A DNA stretch of 6,960 nucleotides from the NCBI GenBank assembly GCA_015904045.1, contig JABMDG010000063.1, positions 1 to 6,960 of the forward strand, written 5' to 3'. Shown one piece after another: positions 1 through 6,640 of this stretch (positions are counted from its first letter, which is position 1; every line of letters begins with the position of its first letter). This stretch comes from Nitrospira sp. GTDB lineage: Bacteria > Nitrospirota > Nitrospiria > Nitrospirales > Nitrospiraceae. The notes under the pieces are model-generated. The model did no database searches. It saw nothing but the letters and a program-made list of their open reading frames with translations, and had not been told where the DNA came from. A program made the translations under genes and the position numbers.

Positions 1-1368
1 GTGGAGAAGCAGCCGGGCCAGAAGGTAGTGGGAGCGACCGTCAACGGAACAGGCAGTTTCGTGATGCGCGCCGAGCGAGTCGGCCGGGAAACATTGTTGT
101 CACAAATCGTGCGCATGGTCAGTGAGGCACAGCGCACCCGCGCGCCGATTCAGCGGCTGGCCGATGTCGTGGCCGCCTATTTCGTGCCGATCGTGATGCT
201 CGTGGCAGCTGTCACCTTCGTCCTATGGGCGATTTACGGTCCTGAGCCTCGGATGGCCTATGCGCTTTTAAATGCCGTGGCGGTGTTGATCATCGCGTGC
301 CCCTGTGCACTGGGGCTTGCGACTCCCATGTCGATCATGGTTGGGACCGGCCGCGGTGCGACGGCTGGTGTGTTGATCCGCAATGCCGAGGCCTTGGAGA
401 CGTTGGCGAAGGTCGATGTGTTGGTCGTCGATAAGACGGGCACGTTAACCGAAGGCAAGCCGCGGTTGATGACCGTCGTTCCTGTGTCGAGCGTCTCGGA
501 GACAGACTTGCTTCGGGTCACCGCTGGGCTTGAACAGAACAGTGAGCACCCGTTAGCCGGAGCCATTGTAACCGGTGCTCGGAAGGAAGGCCTCACGCTG
601 GCCAAGCCCAAGGACTTTCGCTCGCTCACAGGGAAAGGGGTCACTGGTATAGTCGAAGACCGAGTGGTTGCCGTGGGAACGGTGCCGTTTCTTCGCGAAC
701 TCGGTGCGGACACAGAGGCACTCGTGGCTCAGGCTGAACCGCTCAGACAAGAAGGGCAGACAGTCATATTTGTGGCCATTGATGGGAAGCCGGCCGGTTT
801 GTTGGGTGTCGCGGATCCCATCAAAGCCTCTACACCTGAGGCGATCGAGCTGCTCCATCAGGAAGGTCTACGGATCGTGATGCTCACCGGTGACAGCAAG
901 ACCACGGCACAGGCGGTGGCACGACGACTTCATATCGATGATGTGCAGGCCGAAGTGCTCCCGGATCAAAAGACTGCGGTCATCAAACAGTTGCAAGCCG
1001 AAGGCCGCATCGTTGCCATGGCGGGTGACGGAATCAACGATGCGCCGGCCTTGGCACAAGCCCAGGTGGGAATCGCCATGGGAACCGGCACGGATGTCGC
1101 GATGGAGAGCGCGGGTGTGACATTGGTGAAGGGCGATCTGCGAGCCATCGCTCGGGCCCGTCGGTTGAGTCGAGGGACGATGAAGAACATCCGGCAAAAT
1201 CTCTTCTTTGCCTTTATTTACAATGTGCTCGGCGTTCCCATTGCTGCCGGCATTCTGTACCCGTTCGTCGGAGTCCTTCTCAGTCCCATGATTGCGAGCG
1301 CTGCCATGACATTCAGTTCCGTGTCGGTGATTGCGAACGCACTTCGTCTGCGCAGATTGGCTCTATAA
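1..1368 (+). CDS. copA: Cu+-exporting P1B-1-type ATPase CopA, 5' end cut by window edge
   Basis: Inner-membrane pump that uses ATP to move Cu+ out of the cytoplasm. The first visible residues (VEKQPG, then [10 protein letters not shown]) are the middle of the actuator domain, normally preceded by TGES-P. The GTG at position 1 is therefore an internal valine codon, and the metal-binding N-terminus and first membrane helices lie outside the window. Visible in order (fragment numbering): a helix pair around 55-115 with the metal-site CPC at 100-102; the phosphorylation motif DKTGT at 144-148; the nucleotide-domain SEHP at 181-184; TGD at 296-298; GDGINDAP at 342-349; and two final helices. Those helices carry both remaining Cu+ signatures, N-x6-YN-x4-P (N400, Y407, N408, P413) and M-x2-SS-x5-N (M436, S439, S440, N446). 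Together with CPC these define subgroup P1B-1 (Cu+/Ag+). It ends 19 nt before the multicopper oxidase, so the two are probably co-transcribed. Confidence 0.96.
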   Translation: MEKQPGQKVVGATVNGTGSFVMRAERVGRETLLSQIVRMVSEAQRTRAPIQRLADVVAAYFVPIVMLVAAVTFVLWAIYGPEPRMAYALLNAVAVLIIACPCALGLATPMSIMVGTGRGATAGVLIRNAEALETLAKVDVLVVDKTGTLTEGKPRLMTVVPVSSVSETDLLRVTAGLEQNSEHPLAGAIVTGARKEGLTLAKPKDFRSLTGKGVTGIVEDRVVAVGTVPFLRELGADTEALVAQAEPLRQEGQTVIFVAIDGKPAGLLGVADPIKASTPEAIELLHQEGLRIVMLTGDSKTTAQAVARRLHIDDVQAEVLPDQKTAVIKQLQAEGRIVAMAGDGINDAPALAQAQVGIAMGTGTDVAMESAGVTLVKGDLRAIARARRLSRGTMKNIRQNLFFAFIYNVLGVPIAAGILYPFVGVLLSPMIASAAMTFSSVSVIANALRLRRLAL

Positions 1369-1387
1369 ACAAGCTTCGTTCTCTCGT

Positions 1388-3238
1388 ATGAATAACGAGG
1401 TGATTTCGAGGCGCCTCCTCTTAAAGCGGATGGGGGCATTGGGGCTGCTGGCTTCGATACAGCAGCTCCTCCCCGCCTGCGCCGGCCATGCATTACTCCC
1501 TGCGACTCTGACTGGTACTCCTGCTACGTTGAGCGGCGAGCTGATCGATCTGGTGATCGGCGAGCACTCCTTCACAGTGGACGGGCGGACCGGAACCGCC
1601 GTGACGATCAACGGGACAATTCCAGGCCCGCTCATTCGCTTGAAAGAAGGGCAGCAGGCAACGATCCGCGTGACGAATCAGCTGACCGAACACACGTCGA
1701 TTCATTGGCACGGCATTCTGCTTCCGCATGAGATGGATGGTGTGCCGGGAGTCAGCTTTGCCGGCATCGAGCCTGGCGCGACCTTTACCTATCGCTTTCC
1801 GGTGAGGCAGAGCGGTACCTATTGGTTCCATAGCCATTCGGGCGGCCAGGAACTCATGGGCATGTATGCGCCCCTGATTCTCGATCCCATCGAACCGGAG
1901 CCATTTCACTCTGAGCGGGACTATGTGGTGATGCTCTCGGACTGGAGTGTCGAATCGCTGGACACCATGCTGGCGAACCTCAAGAAGGCCGGCGGCTACT
2001 ATAACTTCCAGAAGCGGACGGCGGGCGAGTTTGTGGCAGATGCCAGGCGTCTGGGGTTTTGGAGGGCGCTTCAGAACTATGTGATGTGGGACCAGATGCG
2101 GATGGACCCGACGGACTTCGCGGACGTGACCGGCCACACCTTCACCTATCTGATGAACGGCCTGTCGGCTGCCGGTAACTGGACGGGGTTGTTTCGCCCT
2201 GGCGATCGTGTACGCCTTCGGTTGATCAATGCCGCCAGCATGACCTTTTTCGATGTGCGGATTCCGGGGCTGACCATGACGGTGGTGCAAGCCGATGGAC
2301 AGAATGTCCAGCCCGTCGTGGTGGAGGAGCTTCGCATAGGGGTGGCGGAGACCTACGATGTGATCGTCCAACCAGACGAAGATCGGGCCTACACGATTTT
2401 TTCCGAAACTATGGATCGGAGCGGGTATGCACGCGGCACGCTTGCGCCACGAGCCGGGATGAGCGGTGAAATCGCGGAACGCCGATCCCGACCGCTCCGC
2501 ACGATGGATGACATGGGCATGTCCATGGAAGGCATGACAACGGACGGCACGGCTCCGTCAGGCGGGATGCCGATCGGGAGCCATGAGGGGCATGCGCATC
2601 AAACGGAGCACGGGCACCATGGTTCCGACGGGCATCCGATGGCAGCCAAGGAGCAGGCTGGAACAGGTCGGGCGGGCATGGCTGCCGGCGAGCCCGTTAA
2701 ACATGGTCCCGACGATCATGGCTCCGGTAATCAGATGGTGGCCGAATATTCACGAAACCGGTTGGCGGAACCAGGGAAAGGGTTGGAGGACAGTGGCCGG
2801 CGGGTACTGGTCTACGCCGACTTGAAAAGCCTGGCGCCCGCTCATGACCGACGGGAGCCGGAGCGGGACATCGAGATCCATCTCACGGGCCACATGAACC
2901 GGTATATGTGGTCCTTCGATGGGAAGAAGTATTCAGAGGCTCGTGAGCCGATTCGCTTCCGCTATGGCGAGCGGCTGCGTCTGACGTTCGTGAACGATAC
3001 CATGATGGAGCATCCTCTCCACCTGCACGGGATGTGGATGGACCTGGAGAACGGCACGGGCGAGTACCTGCCGCGCAAACACACGGTCATCGTCAAACCG
3101 GCGGAACGGTTGTCCGTCGCTGTGACGGCCGATGCTCCGGGGCGGTGGGCCTTTCATTGCCATCTGCTGCTCCATATGGACGCGGGCATGTTCAGAGTCG
3201 TTGAGGTGGCCGACAATGAGCACGGCGGGCACTCGTGA
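1388..3238 (+). CDS. pcoA: Tat-exported multicopper oxidase, copper resistance CopA/PcoA family
   Basis: Periplasmic copper oxidase of the plasmid-type copper-resistance family, thought to oxidise Cu+ and to bind copper. The ATG at 1388 gives 616 residues and puts a Tat signal at the very N-terminus: SRRLLLK at residues 7-13, then a hydrophobic stretch to about residue 30. The frame is open to a TTG at 1331, but that start would bury the Tat motif and overlap the ATPase. No clear Shine-Dalgarno precedes 1388. All four copper-ligand clusters are present: HWH at 106-108, HSH at 148-150, HPLHLH at 542-547 and HCHLLLH at 590-596, with M601 as probable axial type-1 ligand. Cys591 is the type-1 cysteine. 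Between the central and last cupredoxin domains lies a Met/His-rich insert (about 373-450). A cysteine at 31 lies in LPAC, a poor lipobox because of the proline. The stop overlaps the copB start by 4 nt. Confidence 0.95.
   Translation: MNNEVISRRLLLKRMGALGLLASIQQLLPACAGHALLPATLTGTPATLSGELIDLVIGEHSFTVDGRTGTAVTINGTIPGPLIRLKEGQQATIRVTNQLTEHTSIHWHGILLPHEMDGVPGVSFAGIEPGATFTYRFPVRQSGTYWFHSHSGGQELMGMYAPLILDPIEPEPFHSERDYVVMLSDWSVESLDTMLANLKKAGGYYNFQKRTAGEFVADARRLGFWRALQNYVMWDQMRMDPTDFADVTGHTFTYLMNGLSAAGNWTGLFRPGDRVRLRLINAASMTFFDVRIPGLTMTVVQADGQNVQPVVVEELRIGVAETYDVIVQPDEDRAYTIFSETMDRSGYARGTLAPRAGMSGEIAERRSRPLRTMDDMGMSMEGMTTDGTAPSGGMPIGSHEGHAHQTEHGHHGSDGHPMAAKEQAGTGRAGMAAGEPVKHGPDDHGSGNQMVAEYSRNRLAEPGKGLEDSGRRVLVYADLKSLAPAHDRREPERDIEIHLTGHMNRYMWSFDGKKYSEAREPIRFRYGERLRLTFVNDTMMEHPLHLHGMWMDLENGTGEYLPRKHTVIVKPAERLSVAVTADAPGRWAFHCHLLLHMDAGMFRVVEVADNEHGGHS
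2504..2737 (+). other. Met/His-rich, low-complexity insert of the multicopper oxidase
   Basis: Codons for residues 373-450 of the oxidase are dominated by Met, His, Gly, Asp and Ser. The first part is methionine-rich (MDDMGMSMEGM); the middle is histidine-rich (HEGHAH, then EHGHHGSDGHP); it ends with HGPDDHG and QM. Methionine-rich inserts are known in CopA/PcoA and CueO oxidases, where they bind Cu+ and help deliver it to the active site. The mixture suggests handling of both Cu+ (Met) and Cu2+ (His), which is inference. It is probably disordered. Confidence 0.8.
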
Positions 3239-4056
3239 GCGCGTATCGACAAGTCGTCGTGGCTACAGCAATGGCGTGCCTCCTCAGTGCCGGAATCGAT
3301 CCGACGTTCGCTCCTGCGCAAACTGTAGGAACGGTGGACTTGATTCCTCTGAAGACCATGGCCCCCCAGCAAGACTGGCCCAGTCCGGTGAACGATCAGG
3401 CGCCGCATCTGTTCACACTCGTGGACGTCCTTGAATACCGTCCGCGCAGCGGTGCCGGCCAGCATCGCGATGACTACCGGTGGGATATCGAGGGCTGGTA
3501 CGGGGGCGACTATAACCGGCTCTGGTTCAAAAGCGAGGGGCAGCGGGATACGGCGTTCAAGGCAGATTATGATGTGGACTTTCAATTGCTGTACGGCCGG
3601 TTCATTCAGAAACATTACGATCTGCAGATCGGCTCCCGCGTCGAGACGCAAACGTTCCGCGGACAGAACGTCACACGTGGGTTCGGCGTGATCGGGATAC
3701 AGGGGCTGGTGCCCTATAACTATGAATTAGAAGCCGCTTTGTTCATCGACCTGGGTGGTAAAGTGTCGGGGCGATTTTCGTTCACCAAGGACTTTCTGCT
3801 GACACAACGGCTGATCCTCCAGGGCCGGTTTGAAACCAATGTGGCGGGGCAACGGGTTGAGCGGTTCACCACCGGCTCCGGCCTGAATAATCTGGAACTC
3901 GGGGTACGGCTGCGGTACGAAATCCGGCGGGAGTTTGCTCCCTATATCGGTCTCTCGCTTGACCGGAGTTTCGGCGAGACCGCCACGTTGGTGCGCGATG
4001 AGGGCGGCCATCCGAGTCAGGTTCGATTTGTGGCGGGACTCAGGATGTGGTTCTAA
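3235..4056 (+). CDS. copB: Copper resistance protein B (CopB/PcoB family), outer membrane
   Basis: Outer-membrane partner of the CopA/PcoA oxidase; the family is predicted to be a beta-barrel that binds or sequesters copper. It is 273 residues from a GTG at 3235 that overlaps the oxidase stop as GTGA, so translation is probably coupled. A stop in the same frame at 3217 rules out a start further upstream. Residues 1-28 look like a Sec signal with cleavage after APA. The mature part has the family-typical opening DQAPHLFTLVDVLEYRP, then WDIEGWYGGDYNRLWFKSEG (about 83-102). Alternating aromatic/polar strands follow, and the protein ends in Trp-Phe, the C-terminal aromatic expected for barrel insertion. 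The Met/His-rich N-terminal extension seen in several CopB proteins is absent. No copC, copD or copRS lies downstream: the next gene is on the other strand. Confidence 0.92.
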   Translation: MSAYRQVVVATAMACLLSAGIDPTFAPAQTVGTVDLIPLKTMAPQQDWPSPVNDQAPHLFTLVDVLEYRPRSGAGQHRDDYRWDIEGWYGGDYNRLWFKSEGQRDTAFKADYDVDFQLLYGRFIQKHYDLQIGSRVETQTFRGQNVTRGFGVIGIQGLVPYNYELEAALFIDLGGKVSGRFSFTKDFLLTQRLILQGRFETNVAGQRVERFTTGSGLNNLELGVRLRYEIRREFAPYIGLSLDRSFGETATLVRDEGGHPSQVRFVAGLRMWF

Positions 4057-4116
4057 CTCTTTCAGCAGAGCAAAAGGAATAACCGTCCGATTCGTATCGT
4101 AGTAGACACATCCCGC

Positions 4117-4782
4117 TTAGTGTTCAATCCGCAATGTCAGATCATCGAAATAGGTTACGGCATCGGATTTGGTCCAAAGCCCAACCTGGCCCGTCGTAAA
4201 AGTCTGATCGCACAGATCAAACACCCGTTTTCCATCAAAAAAGACTTGGACTTGGCATCCGTTTGTGATGACGCGGAGGGTATGCCACTGCCGGATATCA
4301 ACGATCTGATCGAAGTTCTGAATGAGGTGCCGCACGCCCTTGACGACGCGGTAGATGCGGATGTTCTGTTCCAGCGGATTGGCCCTTGTCAGGTAGTAGT
4401 TGCGGTCGTCTGCGGCCCGCCAGATCAGACCGCCTCCCATATCGGCTTTGCCCTCGATCGGCAAGAATGAGACTTCAAGCTCGATGTCGGATGCCTTGAT
4501 CCCGTCGATAAGCACCATTTTATACGCATGCTCCGCGCCCTTTCCCATGAGCTGTCCTAGCACGCGGGGAGGACTCTTTGCCCGATCAGTGTCAAGCACC
4601 TTCCACTCCCCGGCAGGTCTCCCATCAAACAAGGTACCTACCTGGAACTCAGCGGGAAGTGTCTTCGGTGGATCATGGTCAAAGGTCCAGACGTGGGTTG
4701 TGCTCTCAACTGCGTGCCCATTCACCGGCACAGCTATCGCCGTAATAATCAGCAGGAGAATGGGTTGGAGGGATGTCCCCAT
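4117..4782 (-). CDS. Secreted protein with a single concanavalin-like (DUF1080-type) domain
   Basis: Predicted exported protein of 221 residues. Residues 1-24 are a short but clear Sec signal (hydrophobic LLLIITAIAV, probable cleavage after NGHA). The mature part resembles the jelly-roll fold of DUF1080/3-keto-disaccharide hydrolase-like and LamG-like domains: an early FDGRPAGEWKV, a central GGGLIWRAADDRNYYLTRANP (about 115-135), then RQWHTLRVITNG...VFFDGKRVFD, and a closing GQVGLWTKSDAVTYFDDLTL. These are the conserved strands by which such domains are recognised. I see no catalytic residues that would support an enzyme call, so binding of a sugar or surface polymer is equally possible. The start ATG at 4782 lies 3 nt after the stop of the minus-strand fragment upstream, so the two were in one operon. 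It converges with copB across 60 nt in which I find no convincing terminator hairpin. Confidence 0.8.
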   Translation of the reverse strand: MGTSLQPILLLIITAIAVPVNGHAVESTTHVWTFDHDPPKTLPAEFQVGTLFDGRPAGEWKVLDTDRAKSPPRVLGQLMGKGAEHAYKMVLIDGIKASDIELEVSFLPIEGKADMGGGLIWRAADDRNYYLTRANPLEQNIRIYRVVKGVRHLIQNFDQIVDIRQWHTLRVITNGCQVQVFFDGKRVFDLCDQTFTTGQVGLWTKSDAVTYFDDLTLRIEH

Positions 4783-4785
4783 TGC

Positions 4786-4971
4786 TTACCGCCAGGTCAC
4801 TTCTTCCCAGCAGAGATGGACGAAGGTCTCAAACGGAGGAAAGTTGTTGGGATTTTGCGCCTTCGAGCGGACCCACAAATCGATTTCCATCCCCGCCGGG
4901 TCCGTTTCGCCTCCCGGCAGCGTGCGTTTAACCGGGTATCGGACCTCATGGGTCTTGGGGTCACGCGTCAT
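4786..4971 (-). pseudogene. C-terminal remnant of an unrecognised gene upstream of the DUF1080-type gene
   Basis: The minus-strand frame ending at 4786 encodes about 61 credible residues: charged, with clustered aromatics, from TRDPKTHEVRYPVKR through LPGGETDPAGMEIDLWVR to a closing FETFVHLCWEEVTWR. The composition is that of an ordinary folded protein, unlike antisense shadow ORFs. The stop is 3 nt before the next minus-strand ATG, typical of an operon. To the right of about 4972 the same frame stays open to 5088, but there it is simply antisense to the htrA coding sequence, so the real N-terminus is missing. An ATG at 4971 could start a 61-residue protein, but no Shine-Dalgarno lies at usable distance. 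I do not recognise the family. It could be a genuine small gene, but loss of the 5' part fits better. Confidence 0.5.
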
Positions 4972-6126
4972 CGGCAGTATGGGCAGGGCTCCGGCGTCAT
5001 CGCGTCCCCGGACGGCTACATCATTACCAACCATCACGTCGTCGCCGACGCCGTCGATGTGGAGGTGATTCTGGCCGATCGCCGTCAATTCAAAGGAAAG
5101 GTCGTCGCCACTGATCCCAAGACGGATGTGGCGGTGGTGAAGATCCAGGCGGTAAATCTGCCGGCTGCCGTATGGGGCGATTCAAGCCAACTGGCCGTCG
5201 GCGACTTCGTATTGGCCATCGGGAACCCGTTGGGATTGAGCCGCACCGTGACATTCGGTATCGTGAGCGCGGTCGGTCGCGCAGACGTGGGTGTCGCCGA
5301 CTTCGAAGATTTCATTCAGACGGATGCGCCGATCAATCCCGGGAATTCCGGTGGCGCCCTGGTGAACATCAATGGGGAGATTGTGGGTATCAATACTGCG
5401 ATTGCCAGTCCGACCGGCGGAAGCGTCGGCGTGGGCTTTGCTATTCCGAGCAATATGGCTCGCGCCGCCATGCAGAGTCTGCTCAAGACCGGCCGAGTCG
5501 TGCGCGGATTTTTGGGAGCCTCGACGCAGGACGTGAGCCCTTCGCTGGGGAAAATTTTCCGCCTGCCTGATGTGAAGGGCGCGATCGTGACTGATGTGCA
5601 GACGAAGGGATCGGCGGAGCGGGCCGGCCTCAAGCGCGGCGATGTCGTCGTGCGCTTCGACGGGCGGGACGTGATGGACAGCGGCCAACTCCGCAATCTC
5701 GTTGCGCAAGCTCCGATCGCCAGCAAACATCGCCTGGAGCTCATCCGGGACGGGAAAGTCTATCAAACCGAACTGACAATTCAGGAGTCGCCGCGCGAAC
5801 GCGCAAAAAAGAGCCAGGCGGCTTCCACCGCCTCGACCGTACATCCTCTCTCGGGCGTGGTGTTCGACGACATCACCCTCCAGTTGGCCCGGCAGATGGA
5901 TCTCTCGGTGAATAACGGCGTTGTCGTGACCGACATCGAAGAAGGCAGCCTGGCCGAAGCATCCGGCTTGCAGCCTGGTGATGTGGTCTTGGAACTCAAC
6001 CGGCAGCATATCAGCAGCTTCACGGTCTTTCAGCGTCTGGCCGATCCGTTGAAACCGACCGACCTCGCGCTCCTGCTCGTCAACCGGCAGGGGAACGTGC
6101 TCTACATCCCGATTCAGGGCGAATAG
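4948..6126 (+). CDS. HtrA/DegQ-type serine protease, N-terminus missing or replaced
   Basis: S1C-family protease/chaperone that normally degrades misfolded proteins in the periplasm. From the ATG at 4948 it is 392 residues. The trypsin-like domain begins at GQGSGVIASPDGYI (about 12-25). The catalytic triad is intact: H30 in NHHVV, D60 in DPKTDVAVVKI and S134 in NPGNSGGALV, with spacing (30 and 74 residues) close to that of E. coli DegP. PDZ1 spans about 186-280 (RGFLGAS...GLKRGDVVVRFDG) and PDZ2 about 301-392 (GLQPGDVVLELN). What is missing is at the front: no signal peptide, first beta-strand or LA loop precedes GSGVI. The frame is open back to 4675, but that stretch is antisense to the minus-strand genes and reads as nonsense (Cys/His/Arg-rich). 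I chose 4948 as the last in-frame ATG before the domain; it has no good ribosome site. It may be a 5'-truncated pseudogene. The symbol is left blank because degP, degQ and htrA cannot be told apart. Confidence 0.85.
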   Translation: MGLGVTRHRQYGQGSGVIASPDGYIITNHHVVADAVDVEVILADRRQFKGKVVATDPKTDVAVVKIQAVNLPAAVWGDSSQLAVGDFVLAIGNPLGLSRTVTFGIVSAVGRADVGVADFEDFIQTDAPINPGNSGGALVNINGEIVGINTAIASPTGGSVGVGFAIPSNMARAAMQSLLKTGRVVRGFLGASTQDVSPSLGKIFRLPDVKGAIVTDVQTKGSAERAGLKRGDVVVRFDGRDVMDSGQLRNLVAQAPIASKHRLELIRDGKVYQTELTIQESPRERAKKSQAASTASTVHPLSGVVFDDITLQLARQMDLSVNNGVVVTDIEEGSLAEASGLQPGDVVLELNRQHISSFTVFQRLADPLKPTDLALLLVNRQGNVLYIPIQGE

Positions 6127-6160
6127 CCACCGCATCTGATCTTTTCGCGATCTTCCTCGC

Positions 6161-6190
6161 TTGACCTGACTGCCGCAGTAGTGCTACGTT
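6161..6190 (+). promoter_or_regulatory. Probable sigma-70-type promoter of nikR
   Basis: TTGACC at 6161-6166 is a good -35 element. Eighteen bases later, TACGTT at 6185-6190 is a weak -10 (matches at the first two T-A positions and the final T). Transcription would begin inside the inverted repeat, a few bases before nikR, so NikR bound there would block polymerase. The assignment rests on the -35 and on position; the -10 is uncertain. Confidence 0.45.
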
Positions 6191-6207
6191 TTTAAAAATC
6201 GTAGCAC
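6181..6207 (+). promoter_or_regulatory. NikR operator (perfect inverted repeat GTGCTAC-N13-GTAGCAC)
   Basis: Arms GTGCTACG (6181-6188) and CGTAGCAC (6200-6207) are exact reverse complements around an 11-nt A/T-only centre. As 7-mers this is GTGCTAC-N13-GTAGCAC. NikR sites outside the enterobacteria are described as GTGTTAC-N13/14-GTAACAC. Spacing matches, and the single difference in each arm is symmetric (T to C, A to G), as expected for a dimer-of-dimers site. It ends 9 nt before the nikR ATG and overlaps the likely -10, which implies autorepression by Ni-bound NikR. The repeat is not followed by a T-run, so it is not a terminator. Confidence 0.85.
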
Positions 6208-6216
6208 GTGAGAAGC

Positions 6217-6633
6217 ATGAAAAAGCTTGTTCGATTCGGCGTGTCGCTTGATCACCATTTGCTGGATGCGTTCGATCACCACATCGAGCGGCGCAAATAC
6301 ACGAATCGATCGGAAGCGCTTCGCGACTTGATCCGTGACAATCTTGTCGGGCAGGAGTGGGATGAGAATAAAGAGACCGTCGGTACGATCACCTTCGTCT
6401 ACGATCACCATGTGCGCGATCTGACGCGCAAGCTCACCCATATTCAGCACGAATTTCAAGGCCGCATCATGGCGGGTATGCATGTGCACCTCGATCATAA
6501 CCATTGCCTGGAAGTTCTTGTGGTCAAAGGGAAGGGATCGGAGATCCGGAAAGTGGCCGATGCCTTGGTGAGCGTGAAGGGTGTGAAGCATGGCAAGCTG
6601 ACGACGGCCACCACGGGTAAGGGATTGAGTTGA
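6217..6633 (+). CDS. nikR: Nickel-responsive transcriptional repressor NikR
   Basis: Ribbon-helix-helix/ACT-like regulator that, with nickel bound, binds inverted repeats and represses nickel uptake genes. From ATG 6217 it has 138 residues, close to the 133 of E. coli NikR. The N-terminal ribbon-helix-helix is seen as VRFGVSLDHHLLDAFD followed by RKYTNRSEALRDLIR (about 5-40). The C-terminal metal-binding domain carries all four high-affinity nickel ligands with canonical spacing: H78, H89, H91 and C97, equivalent to H76, H87, H89 and C95 of E. coli NikR. A GTG at 6208 is in frame and adds three residues, but it abuts the operator, and MKKLVRFGVSL is the usual family beginning. The preceding GTGAGAAG is only a weak ribosome site. 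The TonB receptor gene starts 7 nt after the stop, so nikR leads a two-gene or longer nickel operon under its own operator. Confidence 0.96.
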   Translation: MKKLVRFGVSLDHHLLDAFDHHIERRKYTNRSEALRDLIRDNLVGQEWDENKETVGTITFVYDHHVRDLTRKLTHIQHEFQGRIMAGMHVHLDHNHCLEVLVVKGKGSEIRKVADALVSVKGVKHGKLTTATTGKGLS

Positions 6634-6640
6634 TCGTCGA

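Noticed and set aside
1..3. GTG at the first base as a true start codon of the ATPase
   Set aside because: The following residues are the internal actuator-domain sequence PVEK...GATVNGTG, so the gene begins upstream of the window.
1331..1387. Alternative TTG start of the multicopper oxidase
   Set aside because: It would place 19 extra residues before the Tat motif and overlap the ATPase end; ATG 1388 gives a normal signal peptide.
1493..2371. Long minus-strand ORF (292 codons) opposite the multicopper oxidase
   Set aside because: His/Arg-rich composition with no recognisable domain; it lies entirely antisense to conserved oxidase sequence.
4057..4116. Possible bidirectional terminator between copB and the minus-strand gene
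   Set aside because: Only a 4-bp stem (CTCT/AGAG) is seen with no T-run, too weak to call.
4120..4470. Plus-strand ORF of 116 codons within the DUF1080-type gene
   Set aside because: The minus strand has the signal peptide and fold signatures; the plus-strand reading is its mirror.
4675..4947. In-frame 5' extension of the HtrA frame, including CPHC and Cys/His-rich stretches
   Set aside because: It overlaps the minus-strand genes, has no signal peptide or HtrA similarity, and its cysteines do not form a CxxCH haem site or an ordered zinc motif.
5182..6135. Minus-strand ORF of 317 codons opposite the protease
   Set aside because: Antisense shadow of a clearly coding, GC-rich gene; no motif or plausible start, and it would run opposite intact PDZ domains.
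6127..6160. Possible terminator after htrA (GATC and GCGA/TCGC repeats)
   Set aside because: Stems of four pairs and no T-run; the strong palindrome further on is the NikR operator.
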